This document shows positions 50,801-63,532 of a stretch of 64,000 bases of DNA, piece after piece (position 1 is the stretch's first letter; each line of letters starts with the position of its first letter). Under the pieces are notes generated by a model. That model did not search any database, was not told where the DNA came from, and was given only the letters and a program-made list of their open reading frames with translations. This DNA comes from Branchiostoma floridae (taxonomy: Eukaryota; Chordata; Leptocardii; Amphioxiformes; Branchiostomatidae), in contig NC_049983.1 of assembly GCF_000003815.2 (NCBI RefSeq), positions 15,076,234 through 15,140,233 on the forward strand. Reading direction: 5' to 3'. A program made the position numbers and the translations under genes.

Positions 50801-53800
50801 GTTACACGAAACTCGTCTTTTCTAACGAAAGATTGCTCCAGGTAGTATCAGAGCTTACCATGCCTAATACTGATACCATTCAATAAAACAAGGACTGGAA
50901 GCTACCACATTAAAGTATTGGTTTCAAGGATTCAGATTGTTGAAGACTCACAAAAAAAGATAAGAAGGTGGCAGAAGGAGTCTTCCACCCAAGGAGATCC
51001 GTTAAAGAACTTCCAAACTCCCAGATGGGCTTGGAATCTGTACCTAGAGGAAAGAAAATTGTTGTAAATCTGCTGATGAATACTTGTAACACTAAACACT
51101 TACATGTACTATAGTTCGGAATAGAAAACTATTGATATGCTACATGTTCCTCATACAAGTTTAATGTGGAAGTGTTGACTTGTACTCTCCAAAATGCATC
51201 TGAGAATGTACAAAGTCATAACTTTGAAGACAAGTTTGGCTCAAAAGATGAGGCAAAGTATACTTACTGAATCTCTTGAGATTCTCTTTCAACCTGCGGA
51301 ACAGGGGGCAATATTTAGTAGATTAGAAAAAACAGAATAATGATAAGACCAAATATGACACTATATCATTAAGATTTTTACAACATTTCTGAAACTGTCT
51401 GTTCATGGTATTCTAAGCCAGTACATTGAGAATAGTGCTACATTACACATCTCCCTATTTGGTGTGTCTTTGTATATTCCTGATAAGCATGTGTTCTTGA
51501 TTTAAGAATTTTTTAAAGAATTGTAGTCATCTTTTAAAATTACAGTGAATGGGATAAATAACCAAATGGTTGCGATTTCCCCATTACCTATAGCTAGTAT
51601 AGCTAGGAGTCCTTCTGTGACAAAACTACCAATTGCTAATTTATCCCACAAAATAGCATATAAAAGACAATTGATTTGGAGACTACATACTACTAGTATA
51701 TGTTTTCTGAAAAGACAGAATTTTTACATTGATGATAGAGGAAATTATGAAATCTCAGACTGACTTCTTGACTGTGAGAGGATCTCCCTCCTGCTCCACC
51801 TGTACAGTCTCCTCCTTGGCTACTTCTGAGAAGTCGTGCATGAGTTCATAAACTTTCTCCATCATTCGTTCCAGGAATGTCACTTTGGCTGTTGGATTGT
51901 GCTTTTTTTCTGCATATGCCCCAAAAGGCAAGAAAAGAGATTATATGAAGAGAGTTTCCTTGTTTTAATTTTTTACCTGTATAACAATATCTACAGCATC
52001 AAAAAATATATTGACCACAACTGTTTTCAAGTTAAGTGGGCATGCAAAATGTACAGCATAAAGAATGTACTAAATTAATGTACACTTTCCATAAGTTACT
52101 CTATTCTCTTTTTGAGAAAGTAATAAAACCTCTAACATTGAGGAAATTTTCTGTGAAATTGAAAATACTGTGTAAAAGGTTTGATATGGGGTGATGCATA
52201 TACATATAGATTCCATTTTATGCAAAAGAAAAATATATTGTTAAGAAAAGAACTGCTTACCAGTTTGCTGTCTGCCATGTTGTTGGACCCCTCTGTTGGT
52301 ATGGTCCAGGTTCTCCAGGGCTTCATCTGCGGGGTCAACATCACCAGGGGGGCGTCGCCTTCTCAGAATGCTGCATCATGGGACAACACAGAACTATGGG
52401 TACTCACAGTAGAGACTCCATCATACATTCAATGGTGTTGACAATTTATACCTTATTTTTTTAATTTCAGGATGCCGAGGTGATCAGGTGGCAGATACAG
52501 CAAGATTGATGAGTAACTAATCAACTTCCTGCAGTCAGGAAAGACTCTGCATCATGCATAAATTACATTCACTTCATTAGATATCCTTTCTACAAAAGCA
52601 GACTGTTGTACAGGCCATTTCTTGGAAGTATTAGGAACTTGTTTGATCAGAATGCCAATTGGTTTGTGGTAATTATTTATGATGAGCTATGCCAGTGCCA
52701 CCTGATCACAGCACAGAATCAGGAATCTGGTTCGGTTCTAATAATCAATCAGGAACTGCACCAGGTCCATGGAGGGGATATTACAAGCCATCATTGCCTT
52801 GCAGAATGAGACTGGGTAAAGCAAAGGCACCTGTGCATGGTGCAGAATAACGCAGGTGTCTGCAGACAGAAAGAGTTTGGACGTAATACAGATTATGCCA
52901 CTGCACTGCCAATTGTACATGGCTTCCTGCTAGATCTGTTGTTACAGATTGTATTTGATTGCAAAATCAGTACTAAATCCAAAAAGTTAAACTGTGCTTT
53001 TCCACATGCCACACAGCTCTGAAATTACCTTAATAATGATTCTGCCAGGAACTATGCTGTAAATATAGCATAATTATGGATAACGTTTGGGGAAGCTATG
53101 GTAACAAGAAACGGAAAATAGTTGTCTCAGACTATCCATAGAATCCACCGCAATCTTGATGATAGAGCAGACTGGTCAAAATTGGTCGGAAGTAATGAGA
53201 TCCTGGCAGCATGAATGGATGTCCTCATTAGTGATGGATTTCTCCATGTAATAAAGGGGGGATTCCGGTAAAGCCACCAGGAGACTGTCACAGTAATTAG
53301 TGTTGTCACAATGCTGTATTACATTCAATTTGCCTTCCTGGTGTCCCAGTAATAGGATTGCTCAGATAATCAACAACATCCATGAAACCTTGCAGAAGCA
53401 ACATCTGATGATCAAGCTCTGCTATATTGTATCCTCAACTACATAGTAACTCCTCTACAAAATGTGCTGGCTGACTTTTGGACAATTATCCCAATTTGGC
53501 ACTGTCTGAATAAGTTTATAGTACATAGAATAGTCTGAGTAATTGTGCAAAGTCAGTATTGTGAAAAAGTAAGTGTAAAGTCATCTAGGTTCAAACATAG
53601 CAAATTACTGGAGAAAAAGTCAGGGAGCTACATGTAATACATTGCAGCATATGTACATTTACACACAGTTCATGAGATAACAGAATCAGTGGACTGAAAT
53701 AAACTAGAACTGATCACAAAGGTTGGTGCTATGCACTGATTCCCTGGTTTAGAATACTATTGGTGACTGTGGAAAAAAATTGCGAATTCAGGTAAAAAGC

Positions 53801-56800
53801 ATAAAATTTGTATAAATTCAAGTAAGATCATCTAATTATGTAAGACCATGATAAAAACATATGGGATATCCAGAATTGTGGCTTTGGCAACATTGCTCAC
53901 AGACTAACAGTCAATACTTAAGAAAGGCATTTTCCACTTGTGATGATAAATGATAATGTAATATTCATCAGGACACATCACCTGACTGAAGGCAGCGACT
54001 TTTCATAACAGCAGTCAGCATGCCTTTGTTAAATTTTACATGAGAAGCACTTCCCACTCAGGGTCTGCCATATGTTGACCTTCTCTGTCACCTTTAAGCA
54101 AAATGTCAGTAGTACTATTTCAAATCAACGAATGACAGCCAAGGTACACAGCTAAACAGCTGTCTTTCACCTGGAGTGGAGATACTGCAATAGTTGACGT
54201 TTTACCTAATAGTCTTATCCCACTTTTCCTCTTATTAATACAAATACAAAATACAAAATATGCAATATGAATATGTCAAGACTAAAGAGTTCAGCAAATG
54301 TCAAAACAGGTCTATGTACACAGACAAATATAGCGAGATGAAAAGAATCACACTATGGTTGGTTATGACATGATGATTACCATAAGGCTGTGGATAACAG
54401 GTGTATTACTGTGCACTCCACCTGGATCTGATAGGTGGGCACCTGCAGCTGGGTGTGACAGGTGTGTGTTTGGGTTTGACAGCTGTGTGCTTGGGTTTGA
54501 CAGCTGTGTGCCTTGCATGGTCATTTAGTGTGGCAGGTGTGCAAAAGGTGTGTCATTTGGTATGGCAGGTGTGCAAAAGGTGTGTCAATTGGAATTACAG
54601 GTGTGCAAAAGGACATGACAGGTGTGTACCAAGCTTTCACAGGTGAATTTGTACTACTGTACCTGGGTGTTGCTGGTGCCTCCTCCTGGCTGTACTCATG
54701 GTCATGTAGTCGTCTCTGTAGCTCCTGGTTCTTGTCTCTTTCTTTCTTCAACTCTGTGTGCACCTTTTCTGTGGGGACAATGGGAGGGAGGACTTGATTT
54801 TGACTTACACTGTTCCTGTAACATTTTCTGTTGTATGATAAGAACAGATAATGACATATGTCAGGAAATATAATCATACGATCTTTGAGAATGATATAGA
54901 AATGCCTTTTCAGTTCAGAAGGTAGTTTTTCATCTTACATAATCCTTTCATGTAATGTATACGTCCTTATAAATTTCTTTACATTTGATGCCAAGGAATG
55001 ATAGATGAACAGCCATAGCAAAGGTGTCTGCAATATCAAGTGGATATCTGCTCTATAGAGTATAGACAAAAAGGCTATCTTGCTGATTGGCTGATTAAGA
55101 CTACCGTGCCCCCTGACCTAGGTTCTGGTTCTCTATCATGGCTGCCACCAGCTGTTCTTGGAGCTGCTCCAGTTGTCGCTCGTACATCTCCCTCTCGGAG
55201 CCTGGGAGACTCTCCACCGAACCCTGCCAGTACAAACAGCCACCAGACAGATTAATTCAAGTCTGCCGTCTACTTCTCACAAGTCACGCAGACAGCTTTT
55301 CCTACCATTTCTTCATTTATGATCATTAGAAAGTGAATACTAAACTTCCTGCTTATGTATTGTAGCTTTGCATCAAATTTCAGTTATTGGGTTGGGCAAT
55401 AAGCAACACAGAGAAGAAATGGGGCAATCAAATTATGCAACCTGCTTATGACTTTCTACAGTAAAAAAGATGAAATTGAAAATGATGCCTCATGTCAAAT
55501 ACCTACCGTACACACCCTTGGTCTCCTAATATGATTCACACTAAAATGACTTGTACCATAACAGAGCAAAACACGATGGCAATGTGACTGACGCACACGC
55601 AGCTAACCAGCGCTGGTACATTACAGTTATGTCAATATACAACTTCATTGTGACCTTTTGAATGCAAACAGTGAAAAGAAATGTCAACAAATTAATCTTC
55701 TTTTACTTTACATCAGACAGGTGCAGCATATACATGGCCAGTATTTTCTTCTGTCAAGAGTACACATACTTAGGGACATGAAATAGGAAAATGGCTGCTA
55801 ACCTTTCTCTGCATGAGTCAAATGCACTTATAGGAAGCACATGAATGTTTGTCTACACCAGATGCAGGCTGCCAGCCAAATGGCCTGGCTATTTGTAGTA
55901 GTGGTACCCTGACTATTGTAAGAGAATACGACTATGACATTTGTATTCAGTGGGAGGTGATCATGCAGAAAGGACGTCCTATATTATTGGAAGCATTACG
56001 GGGCCTGGGTTTGATTAGGTATATACTTATATAGACATGGGTGTGCCAACTTGTCGTGATATTGGCAAAGCGTCTGCAATCCAGTTAGCACAATTGCACT
56101 TCCTCTACTTGAATAAATAACTTTGCTGTGCATTAGAATATTGAAGTTGAACCTACTATTAACACTGCATCACATACACATGAAACGGTTACTTCTAAAA
56201 AAAATATAATTATATCATCTCATATATTTGAACTGGGCATTATTTTTCAGTCTGACTGAAAATAGTACATACAGAAAATGTACACTCGAAAGCGTATAGT
56301 TTCATAACCAATGGTGGGAAAGTGCCACTTTGACAGATGCCCAAATGTAGTAAAAGTGTGCTATTATGACCATAAGTTTGTGATAAGGAAAGCTTATAAT
56401 AAACCAACAGTTACAAATATCAGATTCTGCAGTACTGTATTTGTCGCTTCAATGATGGACAGATCTTATATGTTATATATACCTGAGTTCTGACCAAATA
56501 GATGTTACATGAATAGAGGAGGCACGATCAATCTTTAATCAGTATACTACATGCAGGACACACACCGGGTAGCCTGGAAATGTCAAGGTCTTGGGAACGT
56601 AACTATAGGTTGTCGGCATGACGCCCAGACTCAGGGTCAATTCTATTACAATAAGTATAAGTACACATTGCTGTTAAGGATATATGTGTACTTAGATTGT
56701 AAACCTTTTGCACAGATTGAACAACTTCCACAAACTAATACAAATATGAAAATATGGAAACAGTAAGATGCATGTGACATGGCATAATGGTATGACTCTG

Positions 56801-57323
56801 ACAACATTGTTTTGATAACAGGTCTAATAATTCTACAGGTCACAATGAATATCTATTGAGCAGACTCATGCAAAAATTGAATTGGCAATTGAAAATTAAA
56901 TGAAAATTTTAAATTTAAGATGTGACATTTTTTATTGGATGACCATTGTGATAAAAAATAGAAATTTAAGAAATTAACCTGAATCGATAATTTATAGCAT
57001 TTTTATGAAACTTAGCAAATGTGTTATATATATACTATATCTTACTCAGTTACTGATATCTTTTACATAATAATAGAGATAAATAAGTGTTTCCACATTA
57101 CCTGTGCAGAGGTTTTGCCTGGAGACTGTGGTCCAGGGCTAATCACCTCCACAGACTCCGAGTCCTCCAGGGAGCCCATCCTAGGCCTGTGGTATTTCAG
57201 CATAACAACACTACTGTTACCCTCCAGGAGTGGGGAGGAAGTGCTGGATTCATCCAGGCTACTGGCCCGGCCTTTTTCCTTGGATCCCACTAGCTTCCCT
57301 ACGCGGGAGCGGATTCTAGACAT
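44853..57323 (-). CDS. GRAMD4: GRAM domain-containing protein 4 (GRAMD4), complete, 622 aa
   Basis: Eighteen coding exons in transcript order: 57323-57102, 55223-55118, 54768-54663, 52370-52261, 51909-51765, 51293-51268, 51043-50952, 50598-50507, 50043-49989, 48457-48389, 48130-48087, 47662-47553, 47147-46975, 46530-46383, 45838-45745, 45629-45548, 45253-45185, 44978-44853. All phases agree. Order: Ser-rich N terminus, coiled coil (about 75-145; MYERQLEQLQEQLVAAM), first membrane hairpin (about 262-297; WQGWLLQFFLFLCILRLSLN), second membrane region (about 362-410), motif FKRFPRVRSKYD ... LPTDLQLK, and a GRAM domain (about 480-600; DGRHCVLIDRDKG, GRLYLTK, PYLFGAMINRDE), then an acidic end. Vertebrate GRAMD4 (DIP) is a membrane protein linked to mitochondrial apoptosis downstream of E2F1. 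The human protein is 578 aa. The donor at 46975 is the least certain junction. Confidence 0.96.
46255..46309. repeat. 27-bp tandem duplication with two inverted CCAAT boxes
   Basis: GCAGTTCT(C/A)AGCTCTGATTGGTTC occurs twice head-to-tail in a GRAMD4 intron; each copy contains ATTGG. Confidence 0.8.
52371..54662. other. GRAMD4 intron, 2.3 kb
   Basis: No coding exon recognised. The end next to exon 54768-54663 holds a minisatellite (54440-54640); the rest shows nothing distinctive. Confidence 0.6.
54440..54640. repeat. Minisatellite of 24-bp and 32-bp units beside a GRAMD4 exon
   Basis: Copies of GACAGCTGTGTGCTTGGGTTT-type units (24-bp step) give way to 32-bp units starting GGCAGGTGTGCAAAAGGTGT. 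Two full 32-bp copies and partial ones, ending about 20 bp from the exon's donor. Confidence 0.85.
55224..57101. other. First coding intron of GRAMD4, 1.9 kb
   Basis: AT-rich; no exon, repeat or regulatory site that I can support. Confidence 0.6.
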
Positions 57324-60300
57324 TCCTGGAAATAAAGGGAGAGTGGCATGCTAGCCAGTCGGAGGTTGCATGCAGGAGTGCACAGAACACCATTCCAAAG
57401 GGAAAAACCATGGGGAAAGTGCATCCAAGATTTCCAACTCAACCAAAAAGTGCTGCACCTGACAGTCCATGAATTCAAGACACTGAGATCCAAAGTACAC
57501 CATGCTTGTACAGCTAGTGACAGATTTAGTAAGGTGTGAGGATTGCTTTAAGCGCAGGTTGCAAAATATGGGTATCACTATCACATGATATATCATGACC
57601 AAATGATCAAGAATGTATTAGTATGCAGGACTGTATTAGTAAGATACAATGTCATCATGACAGGGCCAAGAGAAAGCTAAGTCAGGACTTTCAATTTGCA
57701 CTGTTGCCCCCTCCCAATCCATGCCAAAACATGAAATTAGATATAATTTATGGGTATCATTTCACTCAGCGCAGCCTCAACATTACAATGGGGTGATCAA
57801 TGAGAAATCAATATTCTGATTATGTTTGTCACTTGTGTAAAGGTCAGAAGAAAGTTCAGAAAGGTGAACACACAATTAAACAGTGTGAGAAAAACAGTCA
57901 TGTTTTATCCATATTCCTACAATGTCATAAGATTACGAAAGCGACAACTGGCAAGTAACTTGCAAGATGAGCAGATTGTTGCAATTTTGCTCCATATGGC
58001 AATGAAACAAAGTACAGATGCTAAATGACGCATCAACCTTGAGATACAGGAATTAACATATGGCATACCGTAAGGTAAAATATGATCAAAATCTCATTTA
58101 CAATCAATCTTAATGAGATAACGTTATAGAGTTAAGCTTCCAGCTCTAGCAGATTTGGGTGTGTCGGTTTACCATAGATACAAATGTACAACATACATCA
58201 CAAAATCAAACCTGAAAATGTCGCAGCTAAAGTATTCATTCAATCACATGGAAATATATTTCCTGCATGCTGAGAGGTACAAATGTCTTTGACCCAGATC
58301 CATTACCATGTCTAGTTTGTTGCAAGTCTGGCTTTAATACAAGGGTGGCCCTTGCCACAAATCTAATTGAAAAGGACCTGAACGTTCCAGCAGCATTCTG
58401 ATAGTTCACGACCCTAAGGCTTTCCACCCTGATTGAGGTGAAGGCACTGGGCAAGATGAAACGATTTAAGACTGCTGTGTCACCTCATCCAGTAATTTGG
58501 GAATATGAAATTTCCAAGAATTATTATCATCTGGATACAATAAGCAAAAAGCAAAATTTAAAAAAAAAAAAAACAATACTTGCCCAGTTGACTCATGGGT
58601 AACAGAATAACGAACACTCATTCTGAAAACAATAGATATATCAAAGAACTTAGGTACAAAAATAAAAGTGAACAAAAACGCATTTTCTAGCAGATGATGT
58701 GCAATGTGCAAAAGTATTACAACAAATTAAATTTAGAGTTGCAATGCTACATGTAATTCGTAAAACAGCATTTAAAATTCTGACTTTTGATATTTTTCTC
58801 CTAATAACAATTAAACACTCAATGTTCAACTATTAGTACTAGTATGTGTGGACATCCCATACATGGTTGGCTGTAACATAACACCAACAGATTCAACAGT
58901 ATGTTTTTATGGGATCACCATCATGTTTCATAAATCATGGCTGCAAATTAAAACTTCCTGCTCCTAACACCCATAACGGTACATATAATTTTGATAAAAT
59001 TTGGAGAAAATATCAGAGCTTATTAGGCTGAATATGTACATAGCTGTCCTCGCAATCAGTGAACAAGTTAATACATATGATTATGAGCATACATCTGCGA
59101 TGCACATAATTGTGTAGGTTGATTGCACATTATGTAGGTTGTTTATATTCCTTCCTCATCCTCTTTGATACACAAATTAAAATCCTCACAGCCTCACTGT
59201 GACGATTGTACAGGAACTACATGCAGCCTCAATGACAAAAGGACGTGTACATGTTCATATCACTGGAAACTGTAAATCTAAGGCCCATGACAAAGTGACC
59301 AAGATTTCAAACAGAAGCAAAAATTATCTTGAGTCATGATCCGTGTTTACGTATTTTTCTCACCTACGCTTGATCACGAAAACTTTCATCCCAACTGCCC
59401 AAAATTAGCCAACGTACACATTGAAACACGTCTGTACTCACTCACCTTGAAAAAGCCTTCAGGTTTGGGGAAAATCAATGTTTGTGGGCGATTAAAGACT
59501 GGAATATTCCGGCTAAGATGTGGCGAGGCAGAGACAGGTGACCAAATGAAGTGTTGACAAGATGAAATCTCGTCATTCCTCGCTAGATCTCGCAATACTT
59601 TCCTGTTGGAATAGTCCACTACCGATGTGAATGAGGTGAAATATGCAGAATTAGTGTATTAAATTGCTTTATTCAAAGCTTTTCTATGTATTTTTATATC
59701 AACAATAGTATAAAACACTTTACAATAAATATTATACAAATAATTGGTTTGAAATTGTCCAAAAACAACGAATCAATGATCAAGTTACAGCTAATACTTC
59801 CCCTTAAGGGTAGTAATGGAATATTCTCTTAAGGTCAGCAAAGTTCATTCTTCTGAGAAATGCATTCTCAGCTGACCGTGAGGTCGTGAGGTAGGTTTAC
59901 AGCGACATCGACAACATACGGCGGACGGCAGTGACTCAGCAGGGTTGACAACAACAGTCCTGCGTGCTTTCGTCGATCTGAGGACATATCTTCTAACTGG
60001 AAAGGAGACCAACGTTACAAAGCAACATGTGCTGAGTGATAATCTCGGGTGAGACATGTTAGATTTTCTTCCCTCCTGGTGACGTTACATAATTTGATTA
60101 AAACAACCGTGAATTGGATATTGGTCTAAATTTCAATATTTCCTATGCATATTCTTAACAATGGGAATCATGGGAGAAAGAGGCTGTCAAAAATCACCTA
60201 CCTGACTTTTAGAACATGAAAAACTCACATTGGCAAGGTTGTCCGACCTCTGAAGAGTAATTTAACGACAAAAAAGGGAAAAAATTTACGGCGGAATTAT

Positions 60301-61316
60301 ATTATACGCCATGAAAACATAGGTGGGAGACCTTTTCACCCCCTTTCACTGCATGTAAACAACACCAAAACACCTAACTTCTAAGGCCTACTGCAACCAC
60401 AAATATCACTAAAAATCTGTTTTTTCAACACAATATAGAAGCTACAACCCTTGCCTATAAGATGCACCCCCAAAATCCAAACATATCCCAAGAAAAACAA
60501 TTTTACAGCCACTTTTCCCAAGCCTACCTAAGCATTCTGAGGGCACTAAAACTGGGTCATCTGCGCAAGTCCGGAAATACTGACATTTGCCCATTGGGTA
60601 ATGGCGACAAGACATTCAGTCGACCGGTTCACCTACATTCTTCTATTTAAGGTATTGGCAGACTCTGTTTGTTAGGTAAGTGTGTTTGAATTCTAGATGT
60701 AACTTTAACAGAACAGTAAGTAACGTTATATATTATATGACACAAAATGTTGAGAGTTGAAGTCTACCTGTTGCAACTTTTGAACATGGTTTCAAGACTG
60801 TCTACGTGCTCAGCCTGAAATCTTATACCATTCTTTTGTTTCCTAGACACACCCTTCTATTATAATTTCAATGTCAACCAGATAGTTCTCTCCTAAATAT
60901 CTCCTAAAATGTAAAATGTTAGAGGCCTCAGAACAAACTTAAAAACTAATACAAAGGTCCATCAGGAAAAGAAACACTGCTTTTGAAAAGGGAACACTTG
61001 ACTCTGCTTGCAGCATTTCAAGTATCCCCATTCTAGCATGATCTTATGGTCCACTTCAACTCTGAGGGGGAACGAACAATGGTGGACAACACATAGAAGA
61101 GTCAGTGACATTCAAAGGGCAGTCAGAGCCATTCAACACATTGGACACTACAATTTGAAGTCATGCAGAACTCGAGCTTTTTTTGTATATCTGAGGTTGT
61201 CTTAAAATGTCAGTTCTCAGGGTGTACCTAATTTAGTTCTACAAAATTTCTAAAACTGAACAGAAAAAAGACCATCCTAACACCATGCCATGTTGTCACC
61301 TCTCCTTCCATGCAGG
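57324..61316. other. GRAMD4 5' intron and upstream region
   Basis: Apart from the probable GRAMD4 first exon I recognise no coding sequence. A good plus-strand donor (TTAG|GTAAGTGTG, near 60676) could belong to the gene ending at 61.4 kb. An A-tract at 58559-58573 is the only clear simple repeat. Confidence 0.5.
59446..59640 (-). other. Probable untranslated first exon of GRAMD4
   Basis: The exon holding the GRAMD4 ATG starts two bases upstream of it, after an acceptor (TTTATTTCCAG). The best upstream donor in this direction is TTCAAG|GTGAGTGAG at 59446/59445. The frame through this exon does not join in frame to the ATG exon, so it would be untranslated. The upstream boundary is a guess. 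Confidence 0.45.
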
Positions 61317-61434
61317 CATCGAGTGGTGCCTGAAGAAGATACAGCAATGCTGCTGTGGTACGCCAGAGGAGGAGACCAACAAGCGTAGCCTCAGCTGTGC
61401 GTCCACCAAGTCCCGCCCTGCAGGGGGATGAGGC
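61317..61434 (+). CDS. Possible terminal coding exon of an unrecognised gene
   Basis: A polypyrimidine tract and acceptor (CTCCTTCCATGCAG) precede a frame reading GIEWCLKKIQQCCCGTPEEE and on to a stop at 61432-61434, 39 codons. The frame has amphipathic Lys plus a Cys triplet, which could be lipidated. In the same frame beyond the stop the DNA reads GYPVQQQYDQYP ... PPPPYYGQ to a second stop at about 61541. That Tyr/Pro-rich run looks protein-like, so either the first stop is a mutation or sequencing error, or part is spliced out. No domain is recognised, and no upstream exon was confirmed. Confidence 0.35.
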
Positions 61435-61822
61435 TCGGGGAGGGGGTACCCAGTGCAGCAACAGTACGACCAGTACCCTGTCACCAAGCAGCCACCTCCA
61501 CCCTACTATGGTCAGACGACTCAGAGACCAGGATGAGGCTAGGCCTTAAAAAGTGCCACTATTAAACACGGGAATGGTTCCCATAGGAATGCTTTTATGT
61601 GCAACATACATTTCAAATTTTCTTTAACTACAGCACTGTACATTTTTGCAAATAGTTTTTCTTTTCTGTTGATACTTTCTAATAATAGAAGTAGTAATAG
61701 TCCATAGTATAACATGATTCCTTCCATGTTATTGTTGACGTAACAGGATAACTTCAGCAAAATGTTTCTCAAACTTACTTTTCTCTGGAGAAAGTATTGT
61801 CATATGGCAACAGGTAGTTCAT

Positions 61823-61850
61823 ACCAAGGAGGTTTTTTTAACCTCCTTGT
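61823..61850. repeat. AAGGAGGTT hairpin
   Basis: ACCAAGGAGGTT and AACCTCCTTGT separated by a short T run. Confidence 0.85.
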
Positions 61851-62123
61851 TCCTACTACAACATAATGATGTATGATGCTTGTATTTAGAAGTAAGTGTT
61901 GTCACTCTCTTTGATAAATCTTCCTTAATGCTAATAAGAGAGCCATTTTTAATGAAGGCTGCACCCTAAAGTCACATGGCGGGGTCAGTTGGATGTGCAC
62001 TAATGGCCTCTTTGTTGATACTTATGGACCATTACCCCTGTTTAATGATACAGTATTTCAAATGTCTATATTTACCAATTAATGAACACTACCCCAGATT
62101 CAACAAATGAGGTATCCATTTAC

Positions 62124-62145
62124 TCAAGGAGGTTAACCTCCTTGA
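62124..62145. repeat. Perfect 22-bp palindrome of the AAGGAGGTT family
   Basis: TCAAGGAGGTT followed immediately by its exact reverse complement. Confidence 0.95.
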
Positions 62146-63369
62146 TTTACTGTAGAAGACAACCTACTGTTCAGTATTTGACTAGAAGTAAGACACTCCA
62201 TATTGTGTTGCATGGAAGTCTTGAAGACATTTTTATCTTAGCTTGTGATATTCTATAAACTTTGTTAATACAGTATAAAATACATGGGGATTAAATGCTG
62301 TGCTATAGTATACTATTAGCAAACTAATAAACGATTTTTGGTAGATCATTGTGATGCGTAAGTAAGTTGTAATTACAAATCACAGAAAGCCTCAAATAGT
62401 ACAGAATAAAGTGACTTATTTGTACACTGTCATCCTGCTATTTCATGCCTGAGCAATACTGGTGCTTTTACGGTGTAGCACATGTACGAATGGCAATAGT
62501 TATGAGCTTCGAGATACTATTAACTTGTATGACACCGTTCAAAATTCAGTCCTCTTGTTCAGAAAAGCCTGCTACAATCTCTGTCACAGTGTTTCCATTT
62601 ATTTCTGCATAACCACCCCAACTTGAAGAGTTGTACCCACAGGCTGTACATGTTTACTATGTTATGCTTCAGCAAAAGGTGGCTGTAGATCAAGGGGACA
62701 TGTATGACTATGGAAATTCAAGAATGATAATATAAGGGGACATATCATTGTTTCTGTGCCTTGAATAACTGTTTGTCGGAAAGATATTTTTTAGGATTTA
62801 ACATCAGGAAGTGATGGACCAAAATTTATCAGGTTTATAAGGTTGAATTACTAGTAACCATTGTGATAACAGGTTTTTATCAGTATTTGTATCCAATATT
62901 ACTCCTGCCCAATAGAACAGCAATCAGATTTTTCCCAATATAAGATATAGAAACTGTAATTACTTTGTAGTGAGGAATTCTTGGAATTTTCTGCGGCAAA
63001 ATTCTGCCTGATTGTTTGACATATGATCTGTCTATGTCGTCTTAGCATCATCAGTAGTTAAGTGTTACATTTTGTGAAGAGCAAGGAATAAATTTGTAAC
63101 TGGACATCTGTCTCTCATCTCAATCACTACAACCTCTTTGGCAATGTTTATAAGCAAGGAAAGATCATAACGTTTTACAACTACCGTTGTGTCAGCAGAA
63201 TTTTCCCTGTCTTTTCTCCCAACAGTGGATTGCGGATTACTAGTATTGCTGACTTTGAGGTGTTATAAAATAGTGATAAGAAGAAAACCCATTGGTGGTG
63301 TGTCAATATTACATTATGCAAACAACATAGAATAGCATATGTTCATGTATGGCAACAACACTACAAGGC

Positions 63370-63532
63370 TAAGGCCATGTGGACTTGATTATATGGATGA
63401 CACCCATAAATTTCATTTACAACAGAAGTTTTCAACCATACCATACATCATACAAAACAGCTGCAAAGCTAATAAAAATATGCATGCTCACACCAGTTCA
63501 TTCAGTTCCCAGGGGTGCCATCCATACTACTG
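63370..63532. mobile_element. Truncated TIR element, interrupted by a second copy
   Basis: Left end TAA (63370-63372) then GGCCATGTGGACTTGATTAT and ATGGATGACACCC. Near 63513-63526 GGTGCCATCCATA is the inverse of the inner part of this end, and the outer part is missing where the next element begins. Confidence 0.7.

Larger units (their letters stand above)
61552..63369. other. Interval before the nested elements
   Basis: It contains two AAGGAGGTT hairpins (61823-61850, 62124-62145) and several AATAAA motifs (for example near 62323 and 62405). No coding exon seen. Confidence 0.6.

Noticed and set aside
59386-59619. 77-codon frame MDYSNRK... as a GRAMD4 N-terminal extension
   Set aside because: Spliced at the strong donor it is out of frame with the exon carrying MSRIRSRVGK, so it is more likely an upstream open frame in the 5' UTR.
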